Positions 36,745-47,481 of a stretch of 64,000 bases of DNA are shown here, in pieces. The notes under the pieces are model-generated. The model was not told the origin of the DNA. It did no database searches and saw only the letters and a program-made list of their open reading frames with translations. Made by a program: the position numbers and the translations under genes. Location of the stretch: contig CM044315.1 of assembly GCA_024291935.2 (NCBI GenBank), forward strand, positions 55,340,385 to 55,404,384, written 5' to 3'. How positions within the stretch are numbered: position 1 is the stretch's first letter; every line of letters starts with the position of its first letter. The stretch is from Okapia johnstoni. Its lineage: Eukaryota; Chordata; Mammalia; Artiodactyla; Giraffidae.

Positions 36745-37260
36745 GCTTCAATGAGCTCACTATCCAGTAGAAGAAAAGTTAAGAAAACCAATGAGTATAA
36801 AGCAGTGTGACAAGTGTTATGATAGAGGGCTAATAGATTGTTTAAATAGCTGAATCAGCTTATCCTTAGTGTGTCGGGGCTTCTAATTATGATAGAAATA
36901 TAATAGATTATTTAAAATATTGCATTCATATTAACCTTAAAGTTTGCAGCTTTCAAGAAGAGGAGCTATCTGGCAACTGATCATAAAGGAAAATTAAAGG
37001 GTCCACACAGATAAGGAGAGGAAAGATATTCCACATAGAAGGGACAGTATATACAAAAGTGAGTGCCTTTTATATTGAGGAAGCTGCGAGTAGTTCTATT
37101 ATGCCTGCAGTGGTTGTGGAAGGGTTCAAGTGGGTTGGGTTGGGAGTATTAGAGAAGAACCCATCAACCCCCAAATTAAGTAGGAGCCAGATCAAGACGG
37201 GCCTTTAATGGACATCTTTATCAGTTTGGGGAGCTACTGAAGTATTTGAAGCACGATGAT
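36745..37260 (+). repeat. Old interspersed repeat, family not assigned
   Basis: Phrases such as AAAGCAGTGTGACAAGTG, GGGACAGTATATACAAAAG and GAGCCAGATCAAGACGGGCC resemble the same old mammalian repeat as 13172-13650. Confidence 0.4.
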
Positions 37261-37311
37261 AAAATTTTAATTAATATCCTAAGAATGAGCATTTGTCCTA
37301 AGAATGGACAA

Positions 37312-37695
37312 GCAAAACGTGTATATTCAGTGGAATATTATTCGACAATGGAAAGAAATGAAGTGCTGACATCAATGAACTTGAAAACAATGCTAAGTGA
37401 AATAAGCCATTCACAAAAGACCACATATTGTATGATTCCATTTATATGAAATGTCAAGAAGCAGCAAATGCATAGAAATAGAAAGCAGATTAGTGTTTGT
37501 TGGGGGTTGGGAAGCAGGGGGCTAAGGAGCAACTCTTAATGTGTACAGATTTTTTTTAAGGTAATAAAAGGATTCTGAAATTAGACAGTGGTGATGATTG
37601 CACAACTCTGTGATTATACTTATAAACCACTTGACTGTACATTTCAAAAGGGTGAATTTTATGGTATGTGAATTGTATGTCATTATTGCTTATTA
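37312..37695 (+). mobile_element. L1M LINE, end of ORF2 and 3' UTR
   Basis: Reads the ORF2 tail VEYYSTMERNEV, then the typical L1 3' UTR: TATGATTCCATTTATATGAA, TTGGGGGTTGGGAAGCAGGG, and GACTGTACATTTCAAAAGGG at the end. Confidence 0.88.
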
Positions 37696-38361
37696 TTTTT
37701 AAATTATTAAACATAATTCCTATTAAAATAAGTATTAATAGAAGATAATATTATAATGGCTTTGCCTGTTATTCAGAAAATTATCTCTCTTGCTAATCTG
37801 TAGACTTAATGACTCACTTACACCCATAACTTTGTGTGTATGTGTGTATGTGAGTGGTTTAACAAGCAGACCCTAATTAAAATATTTCCATGTATTTTAC
37901 TTTAGCAATTCAGATCTTTATGAGACATTAGGCTTTTGAATGATTTTTATCTTTCTGATTTTAACTCATTTTCTTTCCCATTCAAATATGAAACTCTAGA
38001 TAGGTATTACATTTTTGGAAAAGTGCATAACTTTAACCAGTAATTTGACTTCTAGAACACAGGTTAAGGAAATAAATGGATAAGTATTCAACAAGGATTT
38101 ACCAATATGCTCATATGATACTATTTGTATAATAAAATTAGAAACCACACCAAAATATCTAACAATAGGAGATTGATTAAATAAATTATGGTAAATCTAT
38201 ATAATAGAATGATATGTGGTCATTAAAAAAGAAGTCCTAGGTGACAGATATAGAAGTATACTGGTGCTTAGCAAAAACAAGCAAGTTATAAAACATGTGT
38301 GGCATAATACTATTTTCAATGAAACATATTTAAATGTTTATTTTTGTGGGAAAGTGTCTGG

Positions 38362-38515
38362 AAGGATATACTCCTAAACTTAGCAGTGGTTGTATTGGGT
38401 AATGAGACATTGTATATATGTGTAAATATGTGTGTATATACATATATATATGTATATTTATATATGATGTTACATTACCTAGTATAACCACTGTTAATGT
38501 TTAGGGGTATATCCT

Positions 38516-38516
<1 letters not shown>
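38362..38516. repeat. Inverted repeat, two arms of about 55 bp around an AT-rich centre
   Basis: AAGGATATACTCCTAAAC with CAGTGGTTGTATTGGGTAAT at 38362-38416 faces its reverse complement at about 38460-38516 (ATTACCTAGTATAACCACTG with GTTTAGGGGTATATCCTT). There are a few mismatches and one indel. The centre is TATA-rich. The left arm is normal L1 sequence, so the right arm is the added copy. Confidence 0.88.

Positions 38517-38567
<51 letters not shown>
38517..38567 (+). repeat. (TA)n microsatellite
   Basis: About 24 uninterrupted AT units directly follow the right arm of the inverted repeat. Confidence 0.97.
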
Positions 38568-38568
<1 letters not shown>

Positions 38569-40174
38569 CTCTTTATTTTTGCTTATCTGCACTTTCTAAT
38601 TTTCTTATTTTTCTACAGTAATTAGACACTACTTATAAGAAAAATAAGGTACTACTATTTTAAGAAAATAGTAATAAAAACTTAAAAAACTTTAAGTTTA
38701 TGGTGTCACAATTCGGTGTCGTGTTCAAACAGCTAGTGCTTTGGTCAGTTCAGTTATACAAATGCTCAATTCACAAGGAAAAAGAAAACAGGTTATTTGA
38801 AAGGGACAGTTAAATAAAACATAACGACTAATCCACTAGACCAGTGAATGGCGTAGGTTGTGAAAACAAATATAATCCTTACAGCCCTTTTCATACTGAG
38901 CACATAACACTCATACTCCGTCAATCCAGGAGACTGTATGAGTACTCAGTTCCCTTGGTGGTCCCCTCTTTTTGCTGCTGAGGTCACTGTACAACAGACA
39001 GAATGACATTATTGCCCCAAATAAGGCACTGCATCTCTGGATGCTGAAGGTGAAGCTGTTTTTACTATTATATTTTGTCCCAGAAGTCAAAGTCTCTGCT
39101 CCCTAGTTAATTTTGATGGCCTTTTCCCAGCTCATTGTACAGGAACGGTTTTAATAATGTTTGTGTGAATCCAGACCGTAGGAGCGAAACTGTGACCATC
39201 ATATCTGCAATGCTGGGAGGAACCAGCAACACTGCACAACTGGACTGCCAGAAGAATACAAATGTCATGTCTGTGGCAAGTTTAATTTCATTCATCACAA
39301 AGCTCTGAAGAACTCAGCCACTGTTCTGAAGACTTGCTTTGAAGCTTACTCTTATGATGGCCTGAGTCTTCCTAAGTATTTATCGCTGTTTTCTTAAGCT
39401 CTAATAGTTCTTTTCAATCAATAATTTTTTTTACCAACTCTGAAGTTGCTGCCCTCATTGATATAGTTCCCTTTTTTCTGTATATACATATATCCTATCA
39501 GCCTGCATATTGCCTCATTAGTCAAAACAGATAGCAATGAGAGTCATGTTTGATAATGGCGTGTAGCATTCATTATTTTTGGAGGTGGACTGTTTCCCCA
39601 AATACTGCTTGGAAAGGCCAGTGCCCTGATTTTCCACTGTATTTACGTATATAAACACTGTCATATGAAAGAGACCAAATAATTCTGAGCTCATTTTATG
39701 GTCTCTGTTATGATGAATATAGATGAGAAATACGAAAACTTTGACACTTTTGAAAAAGTTCTTTATAGCAGTGTGTCACCTTTTCAACAAATTCATTATA
39801 TTCTGAGATTTCAAAGAATACGTTGACACTGACAGATATTGGTGAGGAATCACCAAACTATTTGTATTCTTAAAATTAGAGCAAAAACTTCCCACTGATT
39901 GGTAAAGAGCCGTCTCCTAAATTCCAAGTGCAGTAAGCCATCCTGTATGTATCAAAGATCCAAATCATGGCATAAGACCAATTTTATAATTCTTTGGGAA
40001 AGATCTAAAAAAATTCATTTCTTGTAACACTTAGCAGAGTGCTAAATGTGGATCAGACTATCATGCAATACATCCAAACTAGTAAAACAACCTATATACC
40101 TAAGGCTATAGCAAATCCATTTTTCCCAAATAAGGAAAAGATCTCAGTAACTGTTTTTCAATGAGTAGTGTGTA

Positions 40175-40312
40175 TTAGGTTTTTTGCTGCTACTATAATA
40201 AGTTATCACAAACTTAGTGGCTTAAAACATCACAAATTTATTATCTGACAGTTCTTTAGGTTAGACAGTTAACTCAGTTCTCAATGGGCTGCAACAAAGG
40301 TGTAGGCCTGCA
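40175..40312 (+). repeat. Old interspersed repeat, family not assigned
   Basis: TGCTGCTACTATAATAAGTT, CACAAACTTAGTGGCTTAAA and AATTTATTATCTGACAGTTC follow a well-known mammalian ancient-repeat pattern ('tggcttaaaacaacagaaatttatt'). Confidence 0.5.
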
Positions 40313-40313
40313 G

Positions 40314-40510
40314 GTGTGCGTGTTCAGTTGTGTCCAACTCTTTGCGATCTATAGCTGGCCAGGCTCCTCTGTCCATGAAATTCTCCAGGCAAGAATACTG
40401 GAGTGGGTAGCCATTCCTTTCTCTGGGGGATTTTCCCGAGCCAGGAATCGAACCCGGGTCTACTGCACTGCAGGCAGATTCTTTACTCTCTGAGCCACCA
40501 AGGAAGCCCG
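40314..40510 (-). mobile_element. Bov-tA SINE
   Basis: GTTCAGTTGTGTCCAACTC to CTGAGCCACCAAGGAAGCCC in reverse; full length. The B-box complement GGAATCGAACCCGGG is well kept. Confidence 0.95.
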
Positions 40511-40616
40511 CAATAGTGGTTTATACCTCATGGTTATTATATTAAGTGAGTGAATACATATAAAATACTTAGAGCAGTGGATGGCATTCAGTATGGGGTC
40601 AATAAATGTTGTTATA
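40511..40616 (+). mobile_element. MIR SINE 3' end
   Basis: AAGTGAGTGAATACATATAA, AAATACTTAGAGCAGTGG and GTCAATAAATGTTGTTAT follow the MIR 3' half. Confidence 0.6.
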
Positions 40617-40847
40617 ATTACTGAAAATTTGAGGACTGAGCTACAATCCAGTGTCTTTTTATCCAGCAAAGCCCACTTTAAGAGACTTCTGGGTCTCCCA
40701 ACTGTACTAGATTTACTGACAGGAAATTCTTCTTTACTCTTAGTCTTGGAGTGTACTGAAAGACCAACATTTGTTATCTTTCCCTTGAATTCCAAACTGG
40801 TAAGAGGGAATATAACAACATTTATTGACCCCATACTGAATGCCATC
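40580..40847. repeat. Perfect 37-bp inverted repeat with 194-bp spacer
   Basis: Bases 40580-40616 (GATGGCATTCAGTATGGGGT, then CAATAAATGTTGTTATA) reappear exactly as reverse complement at 40811-40847. The left arm is part of a MIR 3' end, so the right arm looks like the derived copy. The flanks of the arms do not match. Confidence 0.97.
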
Positions 40848-41186
40848 TTTATTTAGGGAAGGGGATGGCAAGAGGGCTGGAAAGTCTTTCCTATATCATC
40901 TGTGGTTTCCTAGTGGTGGCTCTCAGTGATAACGGCTCCAACTATTGTTTTATTCTTAATAGTGGACATAGGTCCCAACAAGAGGGTTTTCTGATAGTCC
41001 TCAAGAACGTTTAGAGGTTATCTCTTTTGGTAGCTCCAAGTCAGTAGAGCATCGGATCCGCAACAATGGCAGAGTCTAGTTATTGGCTAATGGCTTATCT
41101 GAGTGTGTTTTTCTAGTATTTTGCACCTCATGTTCAGCTCATGTTCTTTAGTGGCTCAGCAGCACAGTGGTCTTCCCTCAGCACCA

Positions 41187-41200
41187 CCTCTAGAGGGCAT
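41187..41200 (+). promoter_or_regulatory. CTCF-like motif (plus strand, weaker)
   Basis: CCTCTAGAGGGCAT matches CCASYAGRKGGCRS at 12 of 14 positions. Motif evidence only. Confidence 0.2.
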
Positions 41201-42356
41201 CTTGCAGCAGACCAACAGTATTGCAGTCCTTTCCAAATAAGTCTTTTCTCCTATCAAACACCAATATCTAAGTGTGTTTGAGACAGACACAGATCCAATG
41301 GACTCAGGGATCACAGAGGAACCCCCACAGTTTTGAATCAAAGCTAATCTAGAGAGCGCTGGCCATGTGCTGCAAATAGGCATGACCTGTTGCCATTTCA
41401 TATTTCTACCCTAGTTTTTGAACCAGTTTTCATGTAAGTTTATAAATGATTTTTTCCAAAAGTACCCATAATGGGCTTTTAGAAAGTTTTGCTTTTCACA
41501 AGTAATTTTGAAAAAAGATGGGTATGGAAGGTTTTTCATAGTGTTAAGATCTGACCTTGTCTTATTGGTTACCTAGCCTGCACACCACTGGACATAAACC
41601 TTGAAGGACTCAGGAAGTGAGTCTACAAGGCAAACATTTAATATTCTAATTTTAGAGGAGAAAGGAACTTTATATGACTGTTTAATGATGAAGGTGAACG
41701 ACTGTGACAGTCTCAGCTATTGTAAATGTAGACACCAAAATAGAACTTGTCTTCAGGGAACTGCAACATCAGTTTGTGAAATATACTTTTCTTTAAAATT
41801 CTGAAAAAAACTTGGCTCTAGCTGATGCTAGAAATTGGTTTCTAGGAAGGCCATATGTCAGATAAAAATTGCATACTATTGAAATTATAATTTAGAACAT
41901 ATTGGTTATATATTATAAAATATGATATTTTATGCTTTCATATAACTATAAAAGTTCAGAGAGTGTTTCTGGAGGAAAAAATTGACTCATAGAAATAGTA
42001 AACACAGCCACTGATTCAATAGCTTGTAAGGTATAACTTTTTGGGGGTCAAATATTGGTAAATTTTTTTTCATAAATTGGGCAATATTAATATTAAGCTA
42101 TGATGTGGCTCAAAGGAGCAGCATTAAAAATGCACAGTAGACTGTGTTTACTTAATCCCTGTGATTATTAGACCACTTGACACATCGAGAATAAAGGTGC
42201 TATCAATAGTTTTACTCTATGAGTCAAAAGTGTGAAAACAAAATATTGTCAGGTTAATTGCTGAGAGTCAAATCTTGAGTTCTGAATAGTTTCCTAGCTT
42301 AACAATTGAAGACTTTATATGCAGCAAGAGAAGAGATTTATCCAGTGATCATTAGA

Positions 42357-42423
42357 AACTAAGGAAGAGGGGAGAGAAAGAGAAGAGAGGGAAGGAAAGG
42401 AAAGAAAAAAAGAAAAAAGAGGG
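42357..42423 (+). repeat. Polypurine tract (GA-rich)
   Basis: About 65 bases almost wholly A and G (AGGAAGAGGGGAGAGAAAG to AAAGAAAAAAGAGGG). Confidence 0.9.
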
Positions 42424-43341
42424 CATTGGCAGCTGAATGTGATGCTTCAATGTATGACTGAACTTTAGCTGACAAAACAATGAATATGAAACCCATAAAA
42501 AATGAACAGAAAGAAGAATTGTTTTAGAAACCTAAAATAATTGAGCCTCAAAAGACAGAGATTACAAATTATACAACTGACCAAAGTCCTCTAAAAATGT
42601 CACAAAAATCTTATCCACAGATTTTAAAGGAATTCAAAACTCTCTTTCATGAACTTTTATATAAAGAAATATTAAAATAAAAATCACATATTTATTAATA
42701 ATCCATTGGAGCAACAGGAGACTATTAAACCCCATAGAAACTGGTTATGTGATTACAGATATCTTAGTAACAATATAATGGAGCAATCCTAACAGAACAA
42801 ATACATTTGCATCATTCTTTTATGTCACTGTAAAGATTTATTTAGTAGCCAAAAAGAAAAATGTATATAGATATACAGTTTTCAAGATACTGCCCTTATG
42901 ACTTGATAAAAGCAACCCAAAAGTTTATTTCCTTTTATCTGCGATTCCTGTTAGAAATGACAAATTGGCTACTAAAAAATTGAATTTTTTTTTATAGTTT
43001 GATGCTGATTATCATACAATGTTCTCTTTTGGGGAATCTGAATATAAGAGTTAAAGTTATGTTTGGCTTTGCCTACTTTATGTAGGCATACCTTGTTTTA
43101 CTGTGCTTCACTTTACTGCACTTTGCAGATACTGCATTTTTTTTTTTTTTTTACAAATTGAAGGTCTGTGGCAACTTTCTGTCAAGCAAGTCTGTTGATG
43201 CCGTTTTTCCAACAGCATCTGCTTACTTCAATGTTTCTGTGTCACATTTTGGTAAGTCTCACAATATTATTATTCTGTTTGTGGTCTGTGATTAGTGATC
43301 ATTGATGTTACTCAATGAAGACTTAGATAATAGCATTTTTA

Positions 43342-43588
43342 ACAATATTTTTAAATTTTTTGATTGAAGTACAGTTGATTTACAATGCTATGTTAATTAC
43401 TACCATACAGTAAAGTGATTTAGTTTATATACACTCTTTTTTAAAAATATGCTTTTCCATTATGATTTATCATGAGATAGTGAATATAGTTCCCTGTGCT
43501 ATACAGCAGGACGTTGTTTATCCATTCTATACATAAAAGCTTGCGTCTGCTAACTCCAACCCCCACTTCACATCTTCACTCACTATAA
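43342..43588 (-). mobile_element. L1 LINE 3' UTR fragment inserted in Tigger
   Basis: In reverse: GATTGAAGTACAGTTGATTT, TAGTTCCCTGTGCTATACAG and TTGTTTATCCATTCTATACA are the end of a ruminant or older L1 3' region. Confidence 0.85.
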
Positions 43589-43611
43589 AAAAAAGGCAAT
43601 AAAGTATTTTT

Positions 43612-43638
43612 ACCATCTGAGCCACCAGGGAATCCCCT
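43612..43638 (-). mobile_element. 27-bp SINE head insertion with 17-bp target-site duplication
   Basis: The minus strand reads GGGATTCCCTGGTGGCTCAG followed by ATGGT, the first bases of a Bov-tA/CHR-type SINE. It is flanked by perfect GGCAATAAAGTATTTTT copies at 43595-43611 and 43639-43655. Only the 5' head is present. Confidence 0.92.
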
Positions 43639-45052
43639 GGCAATAAAGTATTTTTGAATTAAGGCATCTATATTATTTTTAGACATAATGCTATTGCATA
43701 CTTAATAAAATACATTATAGTATAAACGTAACTTTTAAAGGTATTGGGAAACCAAAAATTCTGTGGGGCTTGCTTCATTGCAACAATATTCATTTTATTG
43801 CAGTGGTCTGGAACCAAACTTTAATGTCCTGGAGGTATTCCTGTAGGAATTGTAATTGTAATTTTTCTTTAATTGATTGTTACAGTATTCCAATTATTAC
43901 CTAAAAATTAAAAATCTCTGGGAGTCTCTCTATTGTGACCTAAACTATCTTTTTATTTCTGTTTATTTCTTGGTAAAATTCTTAAGCTTAAAAAAAGAAT
44001 CTTCTTTCATTTGATTTTCATATTTTCTTTTAAGAGATCACACACCTTTACATACTGTTTTTCCAGATTTCTTGCCTATTTGGGAAAAACAGGTGAAATA
44101 TTTTCCATTTCTTTTATTTTATGACTTCTTTAAACTTTAAAGCCTGTATTTAATATGAGACCTTAACTTGTGGTGAATAGTTGAGTTGCTGAGTTTCATA
44201 CAGTTTACTGATTCTATCAGAGCTCCTACTGGCTTTTCTTCTCAGCTTTATATATAGTATAAAATAGTAGAAGCCATTAAAACCAAGAGTGAGTAACTGT
44301 AGGTGGCTGTGGATTCTCCTTCCTAGTTATTCCTAAAATAGTATCAGTAATCAGCTTTCTGATTATCATTCCTGCAAGCTTCCCCAAAGCCCCTTCAATT
44401 GTCGAATTTTTTGACACTATAGCATTTCAAAATAATGGATTGAGAAGTGAAAAATTCAGCGAAGTCTTTTTTGTCACTTATGCTAAAATAAGGTTTCTAA
44501 AGTGAAGAATTGTTCTCTTGTGAGCTACATTCAGTCAAACTATGATTCTTTCAGATAAAATATGGCTTTATGTAGAGTAGACCACGCTGGAGTATTGCTT
44601 ACAGCCGGCAGTGAAATCAGGTCAAAAGGACAGAGACAAATATCGCGAAGGCTCTACGGTTGTGGATTTCTGATACACTGATTGACAAAGTGGCTCTTAG
44701 CCATGGCTGTGCATTGGCAGTGTGAGGCAGAGAGAAAAGGAAGTTTCTTTTTTTTAAAATACTTTTTAGTCTCTATATTTCTATATTATTTAATTTTTAT
44801 AGTGACAATGTTTTTATTTATTACCTGTCTAATTTTTCTGAGGTTTAAGTTAAAGAAAATAGACTGCGGTTGTACACATCTGAGACTAAGACTGTATTAT
44901 GATTGTATTTATTATTTTTTATGGAAAGAAAACACGTTTTAGTAATTATAAAATATGTACAAAACTTCAAATTCCCGAAAGATACAACTCAAGTCACAAC
45001 TGAATTATAAATGTAATTGGATACTTTAATATAAAGGAAAAGACTTAGGGGC

Positions 45053-45172
45053 AGTGTGTACTTAGTTGTGTCTGACTCTGCAACCCCATGGATTGTAGCC
45101 TTCCAGGCTCCTCTGTCCATGGCATTTTCCAGGCAAAAATACTAGAGTGGGTTGCCATTTCCTTCTCCAGGA
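45053..45172 (-). mobile_element. Bov-A monomer / headless Bov-tA
   Basis: TTAGTTGTGTCTGACTCTGC to GGGTTGCCATTTCCTTCTCC in reverse. Near-repeats GGAAAAGACTTA and GGAAAAGTCTA flank it as likely target-site duplications. Confidence 0.9.
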
Positions 45173-45925
45173 AAAGTCTAGTTGGTTTGCAAAAAGCATA
45201 TATAAACCATAAAAGATAAAAAAACATTTAAAAATATACAACAAATGCTTAAGAGCCTTTTTATTTCAAGTTATCCTGGTAATAAAGATCATGTAAAAAT
45301 AACAAATGTGTGACATTTGAAGATTGTCTGTAGTATGTGTTTCCTTTTTAAAAAAGTTCAAAGTTTAAACCTACTGGTTAGAATTTTGTTGTATATTTTT
45401 AACTGAATTATGATTTAAAAGGATGACTATGTTGTCCAGAGTAAAAGCACTGAGAATGCCCTAGTTCACAATCAGTAGAGGATACCTAAGTGAAAGTGGT
45501 TCTCAACTGTCTGTCTCTTTGGTGACCCTCACATTGTGGCTCAGAGACAGACACCGTCAGAGAATTGAAGCTGTTCCCAGCTGGTATGTGCAAATCATAC
45601 AAAACCCAGCATACTATAGGGTCTCCTTGCAGTATAGGAATAAGCAAATCTTGTACCTTGATGGAGGTATTCTGTATGGTGATGGGGTTTGCCCCAGTAG
45701 GCTTCAAATATGGGAAATAATTTCTACTCTTTTATATTTAAAAAATAGAATTGGTTACTAAGACCATGCATAGCTATGCTAATTATAAAGATGACAGAAA
45801 ATTAAATAAAATCTTACTTGTAATTTTGTATCTTATGCAGTAATCCTACTGTAGTAACAGTAATCCTGTTATTATGTGCTCACTGCTTAATGTAACTGTG
45901 GATTTATTAACAATTTATATATTTT

Positions 45926-46235
45926 GGGGGCTTCTCTGGTAGTCCAGTGGTTAAGAATCCACTTTTCAATGGAAGGGACAGTGGTTTGATTCCTGGTCTG
46001 GGAAGATCCCACATGCCGCGGAGCAACTAAGGCGGTGAGACGCAACTACTGAGCCCACGCACTGCAACCAGTGAAGCCCACATGCCTAGAGCCTGTGCTC
46101 TGCCATAAGAGAAGCTACCGCGATGAGAATCCTGAGCACTGCAACTAGAGAGTAGCCCCTGCTTGCAGCAACTAGAGAAAAGCCCTTGTGTAGTAATGAA
46201 GACCCACCACAGCCAAAAAATAAAAGCAATAAACC
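45926..46235 (+). mobile_element. CHR-type SINE (long form)
   Basis: GGCTTCTCTGGTAGTCCAGT and GATCCCACATGCCGCGGAGC, then repeated 'CAACTACTGAGCCC' and 'GCAACTAGAGA' phrases, ending AGACCCACCACAGCCAAAAA with an A-rich tail. Confidence 0.92.
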
Positions 46236-46278
46236 CCCCAAACCCCATAATATATATTTTGAAAATAGACATACTTAC

Positions 46279-46281
46279 ATA

Positions 46282-46334
<53 letters not shown>
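46279..46334 (+). repeat. Compound (TG)n(TA)n microsatellite
   Basis: About six TG units run into about twenty TA units, just past the CHR SINE tail. Confidence 0.95.
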
Positions 46335-46335
<1 letters not shown>

Positions 46336-47266
46336 GTATTTATATGTATACATTTTTAAATAACACAATCTAAAAATTCTGATCTAGTAGTCCAACTTTT
46401 CAGCAGAGTTCTGGGACCTTCAGGTTAACTTGGTGTCTGGAAATCTGTTCTCATCTCTTTATGGCTTTCCTTCAACTCATTCAAAAGATCTTAGGGAAAA
46501 CTTAAGTTGGAACTTACAGCACTTACGGATCAACTCTGTGTTCTCATGATTTTCTTTACACACCCAAAAGAGAAATGCCCCAATAAAAGTGTTTTGCAGT
46601 TACTTGGGTTTTCTTTTTAGTTGTTTTAGATCTCTCTGATCGTACCTATTGCTACCTCATTTTTTCTTCCCACCTAAATGTTCTCATCCAAATTTCCCTG
46701 CTCCTTGTGATCAATATTATTTTGTGAACCACTTTCTTTAGCTATCCAAGAACAGAGATTTGGCTTAATTAGTGATTACTATTTCTTAGAGAGGCTAAGA
46801 CTATATTTGTGGGATATAGCAGTCTTTTTTTTTTTAAGAAAAAGATTAATCAGAAAAATTACAAGGATTTGAAAGCAGATTTAATGGGTCCTGTTGAAAA
46901 AAATACAACACAACAAATTTCAGGATCCATACTGAAGTATCAGTTGCTTTGGCAATCCCTCTCAGATGTCATGGTTGAAAGCACTCAGGCTCTAGGGAAG
47001 TAATTCTCACAGAGTAAAGCATATCAGAATTACTGGTACTGAAGTACTTTCAGTTTGAAAGATAAAAAACATCCATTATTTTCATAATAGTATAATGGAC
47101 GCTTTTGGGGACCTGCCCAGATTCCCTTGATCAGGTTGGTGCTCTCACTCTGCAGGTGCTGTCGCTCACATCTAATACTTCTTTTGAAAATTACCCTTAG
47201 CCTGGAGCTTCCTTAATGAGAAATGCTGGGTAGGTCATGCTCCTTCCCACGCAGTCAATGACTGAT

Positions 47267-47481
47267 GATGCTGTTTAGTCACTAAGTTGTATTTGGCTCT
47301 TTTGCGACCCCATGGATGGTAGTCTGCCAGGCTCCTCGGTCCATAGGATTCCCAAGCAGGAATACAGGAGTGGGTTGCCATTTCCTTCTCTCAACCCAGG
47401 GATCTTCCCTACCCAGGGATCAAACCCACATCTCTTGCATTGGCAGGAAGATTCTTTACCACTGAGCCACTTATGAAGCCC
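47267..47481 (-). mobile_element. Bov-tA SINE with target-site duplication
   Basis: Full-length reverse copy. TCAATGACTGAT (47255-47266) and TCAGTGACTGAT (47482-47493) flank it, one mismatch in 12. Confidence 0.94.

Larger units (their letters stand above)
37985..38690 (+). mobile_element. Older L1M LINE 3' end, carrying an inverted duplication and a (TA)n tract
   Basis: ACCAATATGCTCATATGA, AACAATAGGAGATTGATTAA and ATTATGGTAAATCTATATAA match the 3' end of an old L1. After the interruption at about 38410-38567 it resumes with TTTATTTTTGCTTATCTGC and TTTTTCTACAGTAATTAG. Confidence 0.7.
43085..43843 (+). mobile_element. Tigger1-type DNA transposon, internally deleted, with an L1 inserted
   Basis: The left end GGCATACCTTGTTTTACTG with ACAAATTGAAGGTCTGTGGC is Tigger's 5' terminus. 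The right end (TTTTTAGACATAATGCTATT, GGTCTGGAACCAAAC, GGAGGTATTCCTG) is its 3' terminus, with TIRs and flanking TA (43083-43084, 43844-43845). The transposase gene is lost in the deletion. An L1 3' piece sits at 43342-43588 and a SINE scrap at 43612-43638. Confidence 0.88.

Noticed and set aside
40284..40510. Plus-strand frame 40284-40493
   Set aside because: It is antisense read-through of a Bov-tA SINE.
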